NCBI RefSeq assembly: GCF_001905735.1
Contig: NZ_LISW01000002.1
Span: 573,125-637,124 of the forward strand
DNA from: Streptomyces sp. CB01249
Lineage (GTDB): Bacteria > Actinomycetota > Actinomycetes > Streptomycetales > Streptomycetaceae
Direction of reading: 5' to 3'
Length of the DNA: 64,000 nt
In this document: positions 17,601 to 26,334 of the stretch, piece after piece
Layout: every line of letters starts with the position of its first letter
Numbering within the stretch: the first letter of the stretch is position 1
The notes under the pieces: generated by a model
Told to the model about the DNA's origin: nothing
Databases searched by the model: none
The model's input: only the letters and a program-made list of their open reading frames with translations
Position numbers and translations under genes: made by a program

Positions 17601-19316
17601 ATGAGAAGCACGATTCCGTTCCGCCGTGCGATGGGCGTCCTGGCCTCGGCCGGTCTGCTGGCCGCCGGAACGCTCACGGCGGCCGGTCCCGCGCAGGCTG
17701 CCGACCCGGAGTTCACGATCGGCGGCCCCGCCGAGACCGCCCTGCACCCGTATCCGGCCACGGGCTCCCCGCAGAAGGCGAGCCTTGACATCACGCTCGA
17801 CAACCCCTCCGAGGACGTGGAGAACGGCGCTTTCCAGGGCTACTACACCGTCCGCTTCGACTTCGGGAAGCTGGCGGGCGTCGCGGACGTGTCCTTCGAC
17901 AAGGAGGGCAGCCTGGACTGCGAGCGGACCGGGACCACCGCCGTCTGCCGCGACTACGGGATCGGGGCCGGCCTGCGGACCCTCGCCGAACTCCAGGTCA
18001 GCGCCGCCCAAGGCAGCGAGGACGGCGACTCCGGCACCATCGAGGTCACCGCCGAGGCGGAGGGCGCCACCTTCCGGCCGTTCACCGCGCGGGTGTCGAT
18101 CGGCGGGCCCGACCTGTCGATGAAGCCGCTGCCGCTGAAGACGGACCTCGAGCCCGGCGACAGCCAGCCGGTCCCGGTCACCTTCACCAACAACGGCACC
18201 CGCGCCGCCCAGGGCGTCCTGCTCACCCTGCGCAACACGCGCGGTCTGGAATTCGCCGAGCGCTACCAGAACTGCGAGTACAGCGAGGAGGACCTGGGCA
18301 TGGGCCCCGGCACCTGGTCCACCGCGCTCTGCAGCTTCCCCGGCAGCTTCGAGCCCGGCGCCACGTACACGCTGGAAGTGCCGCCCACCCTGCGGGCCAC
18401 CGAGCGCGCCTTCTACGACAGCTTCCTCTACCGGATCAACGAGGACGGCACCGACGCCCGTACGGCGCTGCGCTCCGGCGCCCGCTTCAGCCCCGGCAAG
18501 GGCGCGAAGCTGGCCCTGCGCGAGGCCCCGGCCGTCCGCTCGGCCGACCTGGACCCGTCGGACAACCAGCAGGAAGCCGACTTCCGGACCACCAACACCG
18601 CCGACTTCGCGGCCTACGGCGACCGGGCCGCGGGCAAGCCGGGCGACACCGTCGACGTGACCCTGGGCTTCCGCAACAAGGGCCCCGCCTGGGTCGGGTA
18701 CATCCGCTCCGGCGAGCCCGTCGCCACCGTCGACTTCACCGTGCCCCCCGGCAGCCACGTCGTCTCCAAGCCGGACATCTGCCGGGGCGTGACCGCGGCC
18801 GGTGAGTACCGCGAGAACCAGGAGAAGGCCCCGCGCTACTTCTGCTCCACGCCCATGTCCGTCCTGGAGGACGCCGACTTCGCCCTGCCCTTCCGGCTGA
18901 AGCTCGACTCGGCCGACCCGGGCAGCAAGGGCGCGGTCGTCGTCCGCAACACCCACCTTCAGGCGCCCCCGCTGCCCTTCGACCCGAAGCCCGCCAACAA
19001 CGCGGCATGGGTGGAGCTCAACGGCGAGGACCCGGACACCACGACGGGCGGCTCCGGCAACGGCGGCTCGACGGCCACGGGCGGTTCGTCCTCGTCGGGC
19101 ACGAGCGGGACGAGCGGGACGAGCGGCTCCGGATCGTCTTCGTCCGGCACCAGCGGCGCGCACGGCGGCACGGGCACCTCCGGTTCGTCCGGCTCGGGCG
19201 GCGGCGCGCTCGCCTCCACCGGCACCGTCGCGCTCGCCGCGTCCGGCGCGGCCGTGGTCGCGCTGCTCGCGGGCGGCGTGCTGTTCACGGTGTCCCGGCG
19301 GCGCGCGACGCGCTGA
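17601..19316 (+). CDS. Cell-surface protein with signal peptide and LAXTG sorting signal
   Basis: 571 residues from the ATG at 17601. The 31-residue signal peptide (RSTIPFRRAMGVLASAGLLAAG then AQAADPE) directs export. The body has two or three Ig-like/DUF11-type beta repeats (for example PVTFTNNGTRAAQGVLLTL and VDVTLGFRNKGPAWVGY). A Ser/Gly/Thr-rich wall-spanning stalk (about 480-535) follows. The C-terminal sorting signal is LASTG at 537-541, a hydrophobic helix, and the basic tail SRRRATR. LAXTG is the motif used by Streptomyces class E sortases, so covalent attachment to peptidoglycan is predicted. No sortase gene is nearby. It is monocistronic, with a terminator directly after it. Confidence 0.88.
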   Translation: MRSTIPFRRAMGVLASAGLLAAGTLTAAGPAQAADPEFTIGGPAETALHPYPATGSPQKASLDITLDNPSEDVENGAFQGYYTVRFDFGKLAGVADVSFDKEGSLDCERTGTTAVCRDYGIGAGLRTLAELQVSAAQGSEDGDSGTIEVTAEAEGATFRPFTARVSIGGPDLSMKPLPLKTDLEPGDSQPVPVTFTNNGTRAAQGVLLTLRNTRGLEFAERYQNCEYSEEDLGMGPGTWSTALCSFPGSFEPGATYTLEVPPTLRATERAFYDSFLYRINEDGTDARTALRSGARFSPGKGAKLALREAPAVRSADLDPSDNQQEADFRTTNTADFAAYGDRAAGKPGDTVDVTLGFRNKGPAWVGYIRSGEPVATVDFTVPPGSHVVSKPDICRGVTAAGEYRENQEKAPRYFCSTPMSVLEDADFALPFRLKLDSADPGSKGAVVVRNTHLQAPPLPFDPKPANNAAWVELNGEDPDTTTGGSGNGGSTATGGSSSSGTSGTSGTSGSGSSSSGTSGAHGGTGTSGSSGSGGGALASTGTVALAASGAAVVALLAGGVLFTVSRRRATR

Positions 19317-19330
19317 CCCCCGTACACGGA

Positions 19331-19370
19331 GAAACGGCCGGCCCCGGGCGTCCCCGGAGCCGGCCGTTTC
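19331..19370 (+). terminator. Terminator of the LAXTG surface-protein gene
   Basis: Perfect 12-bp stem GAAACGGCCGGC / GCCGGCCGTTTC, 14 bases after the stop. The 250 bases from here to the chorismate mutase gene show no credible coding region or other element. Confidence 0.85.
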
Positions 19371-19620
19371 CCTGGAGCGACCTGACGGTCCCTCCGAGTG
19401 ACCGGGCTGCTGTCCCCTGCCGACCGGTCACGCACGCCGGTGCGTGGTCCCACGGCGTACACGCGGTACGCCACACACCCCGGCGGAGCCACGTGTGGTT
19501 CCCCTGAAGATCCGTACCTGGCCGGCACGGACACCGGGACCAACGAAGCCGCGCCGGACCCGGTCACGCGCCGTACGGGTGAGACTCCGCCCGAACTGGG
19601 ATACGGCGGGGGAGCGCCGT

Positions 19621-19911
19621 TCAGACCCGGCCCCGGCACAGCTCCAGGAGCGTCATCGCCAGCGGGGTGCCCGGCTTGCCCAGCGCCTCGCGGTAGCGGA
19701 CCAGGATCTCCGTCTCGCGGGACAGGTTGACCCGGCGGCCGCCCGAGGTCATCCGGGCCTCCTGGATCACCGCCGAGACCGCCATCCGCTCCTGGACGAG
19801 TCCGATGATCCGGTCGTCCAGGGAATCGATACGGGTGCGGGCGTCGCCGATCAGGGACGCGGCCTCGGCGGTGCGGGCGCCGGTGATGTCGGTGCCGGTG
19901 GTGCTGCTCAT
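19621..19911 (-). CDS. aroQ: Chorismate mutase (short AroQ type)
   Basis: 96 residues from an ATG preceded by GGGAGA. It converts chorismate to prephenate, the branch point to Phe and Tyr. All-helical AroQ features are present: helix 1 with DARTRIDSLDDRIIGLVQERMAV, then the basic segment VIQEARMTSGGRRVNLSRE, then ILVRYREALG and ELCRG at the C-terminus. The length fits the small actinobacterial AroQ enzymes that can be activated by DAHP synthase in other genera. The gene is monocistronic and leftward. A 23-codon leader peptide with Phe-Val-Phe-Thr-Tyr codons and a GC-rich hairpin precede it, pointing to attenuation by aromatic amino-acid supply. Confidence 0.92.
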   Translation of the reverse strand: MSSTTGTDITGARTAEAASLIGDARTRIDSLDDRIIGLVQERMAVSAVIQEARMTSGGRRVNLSRETEILVRYREALGKPGTPLAMTLLELCRGRV

Positions 19912-19968
19912 GACGGTCTCCCGGTGAGATGCGGCACCCCGGGGCCGGACGGGCCCGGAACGCAGAAC

Positions 19969-19992
19969 GCCCCGGGCCTGTCGGCCCGGGGC
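19969..19992 (-). terminator. Candidate attenuator hairpin in the chorismate mutase leader
   Basis: Perfect 10-bp stem GCCCCGGGCC / GGCCCGGGGC with a 4-nt loop. It begins 25 bases after the stop of the leader peptide and ends 57 bases before the chorismate mutase start. The position fits an intrinsic attenuator. There is no U-run, but Streptomyces terminators often lack one. Confidence 0.65.
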
Positions 19993-20017
19993 ACCTGGAA
20001 CGTTGCTTGTCAGTTGC

Positions 20018-20089
20018 TCAAGCAGCACGACCATGGCAGCCGGCGGGCCGGATGCCATAGGTAAAGACGAAGGTCGTGTGCTGACGCAT
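20018..20089 (-). CDS. Leader peptide for chorismate mutase (Phe/Tyr attenuation)
   Basis: A 23-residue open frame with ATG start, transcribed toward chorismate mutase. Residues 5-11 read TTFVFTY, using TTC, TTT and TAT codons; TTT and TAT are rare in this GC-rich genome and would cause pausing when Phe- or Tyr-tRNA is short. The stop lies 25 bases before the perfect GC hairpin at 19969-19992. This is the arrangement of classical ribosome-mediated attenuators. It is inferred from sequence only; the competing antiterminator fold was not computed. Confidence 0.7.
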   Translation of the reverse strand: MRQHTTFVFTYGIRPAGCHGRAA

Positions 20090-20202
20090 GCGGACAGTAT
20101 GGCCCCCGCGCCCCCGGCCGCCCACACCCGGCCCGGATCGTGAGACGGCGCACACCCCGGGGCGGCGGCCCCTGACCGGGCCGGGCCACTTCCGGCCGCC
20201 GG

Positions 20203-20241
20203 TAGAATTGGGAGGACCGACCCCTCTCCACCGCCGGAAGG
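20203..20241 (+). promoter_or_regulatory. Likely guaA promoter -10 and ribosome site
   Basis: TAGAAT at 20203-20208 is a good -10 hexamer, 40 bases before the guaA GTG start. GGAAGG at 20236-20241 is the ribosome site, 6 bases before that start. The divergent chorismate mutase leader begins about 110 bases away. Confidence 0.5.
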
Positions 20242-20247
20242 CCGCCC

Positions 20248-21834
20248 GTGCCAGCAGCACCCCCCGCCGCCCCCGACACCGCCACCGACGTGGTCCTGGT
20301 TGTCGACTTCGGCGCGCAGTACGCCCAGCTCATCGCCCGCCGCGTCCGTGAGGCCCGGGTCTACAGCGAGATCGTGCCGTCGACGATGCCGGTGGCCGAG
20401 ATGCTGGCCAAGAACCCACGCGCGATCATCCTCTCCGGCGGCCCCTCCTCCGTCTACGCCGAGGGCGCGCCCTCGCTCGACCGCGCGCTCTTCGAGGCCG
20501 GGGTCCCCGTCTTCGGCATGTGCTACGGCTTCCAGCTGATGGCGACCACGCTCGGCGGCACCGTGGACGACAACGGCGCCCGCGAGTACGGCCGCACCCC
20601 GCTGACCGTCTCCAAGTCCGGCTCCACCCTCTTCGAGGGCACCCCGGACGAGCAGTCGGTGTGGATGTCGCACGGCGACGCCTGCTCCGCCGCCCCCGAG
20701 GGCTTCACCGTCACCGCGTCCACGGACGTCGTCCCGGTCGCCGCCTTCGAGAACGACGAGAAGAAGCTCTACGGCGTCCAGTACCACCCCGAGGTCATGC
20801 ACTCCACGCACGGCCAGCAGGTCCTGGAGCACTTCCTGTACCGGGGCGCGGGCATCGAGCCCACCTGGACCACGGGCAACGTGATCGAGGAGCAGGTCGC
20901 CGCGATCCGCGCCCAGGTCGGCGACAAGCGCGCCATCTGCGGCCTGTCCGGCGGCGTGGACTCCGCCGTCGCCGCCGCCCTCGTCCAGAAGGCCATCGGC
21001 TCCCAGCTCACCTGCGTGTACGTCGACCACGGCCTGATGCGCCAGGGCGAGACCGAGCAGGTCGAGAAGGACTTCGTCGCCGCGACCGGCGCCAAGCTCA
21101 AGGTGGTCGACGCCGAGAAGCGCTTCCTGGACGCGCTGGCGGGAGTCTCCGACCCGGAGCAGAAGCGGAAGATCATCGGCCGCGAGTTCATCCGCGTCTT
21201 CGAGCAGGCCCAGCTGGAGATCCTCCAGGAGGACGGCCCCGAGGTCGCCTTCCTCGTCCAGGGCACGCTCTACCCGGACGTCGTGGAGTCCGGCGGCGGC
21301 ACCGGCACCGCCAACATCAAGTCCCACCACAACGTGGGCGGCCTCCCCGAGGACATCGAGTTCGAGCTCGTCGAGCCGCTGCGCCAGCTGTTCAAGGACG
21401 AGGTCCGGATGGTCGGCCAGGAGCTCGGCCTGCCGGACGAGATCGTCCAGCGCCAGCCCTTCCCCGGCCCCGGCCTCGGCATCCGCATCGTCGGCGAGGT
21501 CACCAAGGACCGCCTCGACCTGCTCCGCGAGGCCGACGCCATCGCCCGCGAGGAGCTGACCGCGGCCGGCCTGGACCGCGACATCTGGCAGTGCCCGGTG
21601 GTCCTGCTCGCGGACGTCCGCAGCGTCGGCGTCCAGGGCGACGGCCGCACCTACGGCCACCCGATCGTGCTGCGCCCGGTCTCCTCCGAGGACGCCATGA
21701 CCGCCGACTGGTCCCGGCTCCCGTACGAGACCCTGGCGAAGATCTCCACCCGCATCACGAACGAGGTCGCCGACGTCAACCGCGTGGTACTCGACGTGAC
21801 GAGCAAGCCGCCGGGGACGATCGAGTGGGAGTAA
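20248..21834 (+). CDS. guaA: GMP synthase (glutamine-hydrolysing)
   Basis: 528 residues with a GTG start after GGAAGG. It aminates XMP to GMP using glutamine and ATP. The class I glutamine amidotransferase domain (about 15-205) has [15 protein letters not shown], the nucleophile Cys 92 in [10 protein letters not shown], and the His/Glu pair in QYHPEVMHS. The ATP-pyrophosphatase domain has the P-loop [10 protein letters not shown] near residue 233. The C-terminal dimerisation domain has [13 protein letters not shown] and ends with KPPGTIEWE, as in full-length GuaA. Together with guaB3 at the window start it reflects the purine gene grouping of this chromosomal region. A strong terminator follows. 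Confidence 0.97.
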   Translation: MPAAPPAAPDTATDVVLVVDFGAQYAQLIARRVREARVYSEIVPSTMPVAEMLAKNPRAIILSGGPSSVYAEGAPSLDRALFEAGVPVFGMCYGFQLMATTLGGTVDDNGAREYGRTPLTVSKSGSTLFEGTPDEQSVWMSHGDACSAAPEGFTVTASTDVVPVAAFENDEKKLYGVQYHPEVMHSTHGQQVLEHFLYRGAGIEPTWTTGNVIEEQVAAIRAQVGDKRAICGLSGGVDSAVAAALVQKAIGSQLTCVYVDHGLMRQGETEQVEKDFVAATGAKLKVVDAEKRFLDALAGVSDPEQKRKIIGREFIRVFEQAQLEILQEDGPEVAFLVQGTLYPDVVESGGGTGTANIKSHHNVGGLPEDIEFELVEPLRQLFKDEVRMVGQELGLPDEIVQRQPFPGPGLGIRIVGEVTKDRLDLLREADAIAREELTAAGLDRDIWQCPVVLLADVRSVGVQGDGRTYGHPIVLRPVSSEDAMTADWSRLPYETLAKISTRITNEVADVNRVVLDVTSKPPGTIEWE

Positions 21835-21855
21835 CCCTCCCCGAGACTCCGTGAC

Positions 21856-21889
21856 GATGCCGCCGCCCGACGAACCGGGCGGCGGCATC
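21856..21889 (+). terminator. guaA terminator
   Basis: Perfect 14-bp stem GATGCCGCCGCCCG / CGGGCGGCGGCATC with a 6-nt loop, 21 bases after the guaA stop. Confidence 0.9.
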
Positions 21890-22067
21890 GCCGTATCCGG
21901 CCCGCGGAAACCCACTCCGCCGCACAACCCAGCCCCTCCGGCGCTTGAGGAGCGGGGCCCGGGGCAGCGCCCCGGTTTCGGGAAGGGGCGGGTAGGGGAA
22001 CAGGCCCGCCGCAGGCGCACCCCCCCACCCGCGCACCCTGAAAACGCGTGGCGGCCACGGACCGCCC

Positions 22068-22841
22068 ATGACAGGCTCCGCCCCCATGTCCGCAGAAGAA
22101 ATCCGCCCCCTGATGTCCGCCCCCCACAACACCCACCTGACCTGGAACACCCCCCTCTCCACCCACCACGCCACCCACCTGATCACCGCCTGCGCCCCAC
22201 CCCCCACCGCCCGCATCGCCGACCTCGGCAGCGGCTGGGGCGAACTACTGATGCGCCTCGTGGAGTCCGCCCCCGGCAGCACCGGCGACGGAGTCGAGAC
22301 CGACCCGGAGGCCACCGCCCGCGGCCGCGCACTCGCGGCGGACCGCGGCCTCGCGGAGCGCGTACGGTTCCACGAGGTCCCCGCCGCCGAGTGGCCGGAG
22401 AAGGACTACGACCTCGCGGTGTCCATCGGCGCCTCGCACGCCTGGCCCGGCGGCACCCCCGAGGCCCTGGCCGCGCTGCGGGCATCCGTACGGCCCGGCG
22501 GCCGGGTTCTGTTCGGCGAGGGCTTCTGGGAACGGGAGCCGGACGACGCCGCGCTCGCCGGGCTCGGCGCCGAACGCGAGGACTTCGGCTCGCTGCTCGA
22601 CCTGATCCGGCAGGCCGAGGCGGCCGGGCTGCGGGCACTTCAGGTGACCGCCGCCGACCAGCGGGAATGGGACCTCTTCGAGTCGCACGCCAACATCGGC
22701 CGGGGCGAGCGCTGGGCCCTGGCCCACCCGGAACACCCCCTGCGCGACGGGGTCGTCGCCGCCGTGGACGAGCGGCGCACCGGCTACTACGGCGGCTACC
22801 GGGGCACGTTCGGCCTGGCCTACCTCGTGCTCAGCACCTGA
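22068..22841 (+). CDS. Class I SAM-dependent methyltransferase
   Basis: 257 residues; ATG at 22068, with an in-frame ATG at 22086 as an alternative. Motif I IADLGSGWGELLMRL (about 50-64) forms the SAM loop, the acidic residue ending strand 2 is in DGVETDPEATARGRALA, and motif post-III is VRPGGRVLFGEGFWER. The Rossmann-type methyltransferase fold is clear. The substrate cannot be read from the sequence, and neither neighbour (guaA, a membrane protein) suggests one. There is no signal peptide, so it is cytosolic. The ATG-proximal region is unusually rich in Pro/His/Thr codons. Confidence 0.85.
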   Translation: MTGSAPMSAEEIRPLMSAPHNTHLTWNTPLSTHHATHLITACAPPPTARIADLGSGWGELLMRLVESAPGSTGDGVETDPEATARGRALAADRGLAERVRFHEVPAAEWPEKDYDLAVSIGASHAWPGGTPEALAALRASVRPGGRVLFGEGFWEREPDDAALAGLGAEREDFGSLLDLIRQAEAAGLRALQVTAADQREWDLFESHANIGRGERWALAHPEHPLRDGVVAAVDERRTGYYGGYRGTFGLAYLVLST

Positions 22842-22939
22842 GCGGGTATCGAACACGCTGACGAAGGCACCCCTCCGGTGCGCCCCGATGCGGCACCCCT
22901 CCACCCCGTACGGCACAATTCGCAGCGTTCACAGACGAG

Positions 22940-24253
22940 TTGACCCGCCGACGGCGGCAACAGGGGCGGGAAAGGGCGGCGTTCTCCGTGGCGTTGGACG
23001 AGGCACGACAGGGCGCGCACGGCGGCGGCTGCACCTGCGGGGACTGCCCGCACGGGGCGCGCCAGGGACACCGGCGCGCGGTGGCCGCCTTCCTGGCCAA
23101 GCGCGACGAGTTCGCCGCCGGACAGGGGCTGCCCGCCGGGGTCGCCCAGTCGGCGTCCGCGACCCGGCAGTGGGTCTCCGACGAGCTGACCGAGTCCGCG
23201 CGCGAGGTGGCCGACCGGGGCCGCGAGGCCGGGGACGCTTGGCTGTACCGGGTGTGGCAGCGCACCCTGGTCGTCGTCTGGGGCGGCCTCGCCGTCCTCG
23301 CCCTCGCCGAGGCCGCCACCGCGATCGGGGCGGGCTGGACCCATGCCCGTACCGCCGGACTCGTCGCCGGCCTGGTCACCGCCGGGTTGCTGACCGCCGC
23401 CGCGCACGTCCACCGGGCCCGCGGCGGCCTCCTCGCCCCGCTGATCGGCGAGGACAACCGGCTCTCCACCTCCCGCGCGGTCGCCGCGTCCTGGGTGCTG
23501 CTCGCCGTGTTCTCCGTGCTCGTCCTCGCCCTGGAACTGGCCGCCGCCTCCGGGCACGCCCGCCGCGACGAGCTGATCGACGGCCTGGACCTGGCGCGCG
23601 GCGCCGGGATCGTGGCGGTGCTCGCGCTGGTGTGCGCCGTGGCGGTCGCCGTGCGCCGGGTGGTGAGCGTACGGGTGCTGTCCGGGCGGCTCCAGAAGCT
23701 CCGCGCCGACCGGCCGCGCGCGGCGGACCTGCTCACCGACGACTCGGGGCGCGGCGGCTTCACGGACGTGCAGTACGTGCTGGTGTCCACGGTCGCCGTG
23801 GTGTTCGCCGCCGTCCGCCTGGCCCGCAGGCCCGAGCAGCTGCCCGACCTGCCGTGGGGCCTCGCCCTCCTGGTGGCCGTTTCGGCGGCCGTCTACTTCA
23901 CCGGGAAGTTCGGCGAGGGCGGCCGGCCCGTCGTGCTCTCGGTCGTCCGGTCCCGCGAGGCGGGCGACCTGGACGCGCCGATCCGGACCGGGGACGACAT
24001 CGAGATCCGGGGTGCCGGATTCGTGCCGCCGGGCGCGGGGGCCCCGGACCGGCTGGCCCGGGTCGTGGTGCGGATCGGGACCGTGCACGTCCATGTCCCG
24101 CTGGTGCCGGTCCCCGGTGGCTTCGCGAATCCCTCCGACACGCTGCTGACCGTGCCGGTGCCGGTCGAGGTGGAGCCGGGCGTGGTCGAGGTGCAGGTGG
24201 TGACGGCCGCGGGCACGGAGACGGCCCCGGTCGCCATCGACGTCACGGACTGA
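22940..24253 (+). CDS. Multi-pass membrane protein with N-terminal Cys cluster and C-terminal beta domain
   Basis: 437 residues if it starts at the TTG at 22940; a GTG at 22988 is an equally plausible start and leaves the conserved part intact. Near the N-terminus a GGGCTCGDCPHG motif with three Cys and a His resembles a small metal site. Six hydrophobic segments follow: VVVWGGLAVLALAEAATAIGA, AGLVAGLVTAGLLTAAA, AASWVLLAVFSVLVLALELAA, GIVAVLALVCAVAVAV, VLVSTVAVVFAAVRLA and GLALLVAVSAAVYFTG. The last 120 residues form a soluble IPT/TIG-like beta domain (DDIEIRGAGFVPPG, VVVRIGTVHVHV). I do not recognise a named family. It may be co-transcribed with the DoxX gene downstream. Confidence 0.75.
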   Translation: MTRRRRQQGRERAAFSVALDEARQGAHGGGCTCGDCPHGARQGHRRAVAAFLAKRDEFAAGQGLPAGVAQSASATRQWVSDELTESAREVADRGREAGDAWLYRVWQRTLVVVWGGLAVLALAEAATAIGAGWTHARTAGLVAGLVTAGLLTAAAHVHRARGGLLAPLIGEDNRLSTSRAVAASWVLLAVFSVLVLALELAAASGHARRDELIDGLDLARGAGIVAVLALVCAVAVAVRRVVSVRVLSGRLQKLRADRPRAADLLTDDSGRGGFTDVQYVLVSTVAVVFAAVRLARRPEQLPDLPWGLALLVAVSAAVYFTGKFGEGGRPVVLSVVRSREAGDLDAPIRTGDDIEIRGAGFVPPGAGAPDRLARVVVRIGTVHVHVPLVPVPGGFANPSDTLLTVPVPVEVEPGVVEVQVVTAAGTETAPVAIDVTD

Positions 24254-24345
24254 CCCCTTCCGGAGCCCTCCGCTCCGTTCGTACGTAAGGTCGGGTGACG
24301 GGCCGTACGGTCCGGCGACGCACGGCCGCGGAAGGCGGGAGCAGC

Positions 24346-24867
24346 ATGTACGGGTACGGCGGTAACGGGCGGGGCCTGGGGCGCGTCCAGGGCGAGGGCA
24401 GCAGCCTGCGGGACCTCGCGCGGGAGCACGCCCTGCTGCCGCTGCGGATCTTCCTCGGCGTCACCTTTGTGTACGCCGGGCTCGACAAGCTCACCGACAG
24501 CGCCTTCTTCCACGCCACCGGGCCCGGGTCGATCGGCGAGCAGATGCACGCCGTCCGCGACTCCGCCGCGATCCCGGGCCTGGTCGACCTGGCGCTGCAC
24601 AGCCCGTCCGGCTTCGGTTACGCGATCGCGTTCGGCGAGCTGGCCGTCGGCATCGGCACCCTCCTCGGCCTGTGGGCGAGGATCGCCGCGCTCGGCGGCG
24701 CCCTCATCTCGCTGAGCCTGTGGCTCACCGTCAGCTGGCAGGTCTCGCCGTACTACCTCGGCAACGACCTGATCTACCTCATGGCATGGCTGCCGCTGCT
24801 GCTGGGCGGGGCTCCGTCGCTCTCGCTGGACGCGCTCCTCACCGCGCGCCGCCGACGGATCCGGTAG
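24346..24867 (+). CDS. DoxX-family membrane protein
   Basis: 173 residues from the ATG at 24346, preceded by GGCGGGAG. The four-helix DoxX/SURF4-type fold is suggested by LPLRIFLGVTFVYAGLDKLTD (helix 1 with the conserved GLDKL), SGFGYAIAFGELAVGIGTLLG (helix 2 with Glu), ARIAALGGALISLSLWLTVSW (helix 3) and DLIYLMAWLPLLLGGA (helix 4). DoxX proteins are integral membrane proteins linked to redox and envelope stress functions in some bacteria. The 3' end overlaps, tail to tail, the last 94 bases of a small leftward membrane-protein gene. Confidence 0.87.
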   Translation: MYGYGGNGRGLGRVQGEGSSLRDLAREHALLPLRIFLGVTFVYAGLDKLTDSAFFHATGPGSIGEQMHAVRDSAAIPGLVDLALHSPSGFGYAIAFGELAVGIGTLLGLWARIAALGGALISLSLWLTVSWQVSPYYLGNDLIYLMAWLPLLLGGAPSLSLDALLTARRRRIR

Positions 24868-25037
24868 CCGATCCAGGTCACCCACGCGGCCGTCCACAGC
24901 CCGCCGGAGAACAGCACGATGAAGAACTGCGGCGGGGCGTCCCAGGCGCCCGCCGCGTCCGCCGCGTATCCGGCGGCCAGGGCCAGCATCACCAGGCCGG
25001 AGACGGCCCGCCCCGGCCGGAACTCATGACGCGGCAC
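24774..25037 (-). CDS. Small two-helix membrane protein coupled to the PspC gene
   Basis: 87 residues. Two hydrophobic segments (AVSGLVMLALAAGYAADAAG and FFIVLFSGGLWTAAWVTWIGY) are followed by a basic, Ser-rich tail (RIRRRRAVRSASSES). The ATG at 25037 overlaps the stop of the PspC-domain gene by 14 bases, which implies translational coupling. The 3' end is antisense to the end of doxX for 94 bases. No family recognised. Probably an accessory membrane component of the PspC module, by position only. Confidence 0.65.
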   Translation of the reverse strand: MPRHEFRPGRAVSGLVMLALAAGYAADAAGAWDAPPQFFIVLFSGGLWTAAWVTWIGYRIRRRRAVRSASSESDGAPPSSSGSHAMR

Positions 25038-26334
25038 GGTTGACCTCCACCTGTCCGTAGTCCACTTCCAGATCCAGGTCGATCGTGCCGCCCGGGGTGC
25101 TGCCCTCGGCCGGTGACAGCGTCTTGCGCTGGTCCTGCGTGGCGCGGATGTCCAGATCGCCCTTGCGGTGGCCGTCCACCACCACGAGCGCGCCGAACCG
25201 GGTCCGCGCGTGCACCCGGACGGTGACCTCCGGCGGGACGTGCACGAGCACCCGGCCCGCCCGGGCCTCCACCCGGGTCCTCACGGTCTTGCCCTTCGGC
25301 ACCGTGATCCGTGTCAGGTCCAGCTCGGCCTGGCCCGAGCCGATCGCGTACAACGGCTCGACCGCGGCCACGGACGCCGGGCGCCACTCCTCGCGCACCC
25401 AGTGCGTGCCGATGTCCTTGGGCAGCGAGGCGGCGCCCACCAGCAGCCCGGACGTGATCATCGCCAGCAGCAGGGTGCCGAACCCGGTCCGCCCGATGAA
25501 CGCGCTGATCAGGATCGCCAGCCCGAACACCCCGAGCGCGGCGGCGAACCCGACCTCCAGGCTCGTGCCCATCGGCTCGGACCCCCAGGTCAGCCCCGTA
25601 CCGAGACCGCCCGCGAGCAGCGCGCCGAGGAACGCCGGGCCCGCGAGGGACCGCGGCCCCCGCACCTCCCGAGACCGGGGCGGCGGTGGGCGGAACGGCG
25701 CGTCCGGCGTCGCCCCGCGCGGCTCGCCGAGGACCGCCGCGTCGTGCGGTCCCCACAGGTAGCCGATCGCCACCTTCCCGGTCGAGCCGTCCTTGACTAT
25801 GGGGTCGCGCCACCACGACGGCCACGACAGCACCGGCGGCGCCTTCACCTCGGGCGGCGCCTCCGACGCCGCCTGCGCGGCCGCCTGGTGCAGCGGGTCC
25901 TCCGGATCGGCCCTCTTGCGCGCCTGCGTCCACATGGAGAAGCCGACGACCGCGAGCGACAGCATCGCGGAGAACGCCAGCGTGCCGCCGTTGCCAAGCA
26001 TCGACAGGAAGAGACCGCAGCCGATCAGCGCGCACAGCACCGCGCTCAGCGACGCCAGCTCGACCCGGCCCGACAGCAGCCGCCGCGCCTCGTTCTCCTC
26101 CTCGCCCTCCGCCGGGATCAGCAGCCAGGCGAAGCCGTAGAAGATCAGCCCGAAACCGCCGGTCACCGACAGCACCCCGAGCACGATCCGGAAGATCACC
26201 GGATCGACGTCGCAGTACCGGCCCATCCCGCCGCACACCCCGGCCACCACCTTGTGCCGCGGGCTGCGGTGCAGGCGCGGAGCGGGGTCCGGGGGAGGTG
26301 CGGCGCCGGGCGGCGCGTCCTGGGGAACGGTCAT
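25024..26334 (-). CDS. PspC-domain membrane protein with LiaF-like C-terminus
   Basis: 436 residues from the ATG at 26334; an upstream GTG-type extension is unlikely. The PspC domain (about 20-75) is recognised by RHKVVAGVCGGMGRYCDVDPVIFRIVLGVLSVTGG and a hydrophobic FGLIFYGFAWLLIPAEGEE. Further membrane helices lie in the middle. The C-terminal 100 residues (IGSGQAELDLTRITVPKGKTVRTRVE to DLDLEVDYGQVEV) look like the beta-helical LiaF/DUF2154-type domain. It is divergent from a sensor kinase that also begins with a PspC domain. Such modules sense envelope stress. I infer it modulates the adjacent kinase. Confidence 0.85.
   Translation of the reverse strand: MTVPQDAPPGAAPPPDPAPRLHRSPRHKVVAGVCGGMGRYCDVDPVIFRIVLGVLSVTGGFGLIFYGFAWLLIPAEGEEENEARRLLSGRVELASLSAVLCALIGCGLFLSMLGNGGTLAFSAMLSLAVVGFSMWTQARKRADPEDPLHQAAAQAASEAPPEVKAPPVLSWPSWWRDPIVKDGSTGKVAIGYLWGPHDAAVLGEPRGATPDAPFRPPPPRSREVRGPRSLAGPAFLGALLAGGLGTGLTWGSEPMGTSLEVGFAAALGVFGLAILISAFIGRTGFGTLLLAMITSGLLVGAASLPKDIGTHWVREEWRPASVAAVEPLYAIGSGQAELDLTRITVPKGKTVRTRVEARAGRVLVHVPPEVTVRVHARTRFGALVVVDGHRKGDLDIRATQDQRKTLSPAEGSTPGGTIDLDLEVDYGQVEVNRAAS

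Noticed and set aside
19398..19730. Short plus-strand frame between the LAXTG gene and chorismate mutase
   Set aside because: It overlaps the chorismate mutase gene antisense and shows neither ribosome site nor recognisable motif.
20002..20015. CTTGTCAGTTGC near the chorismate mutase leader as a damage promoter
   Set aside because: It lies within the attenuator leader, has no -10 at the required spacing on either strand and no gene start nearby.
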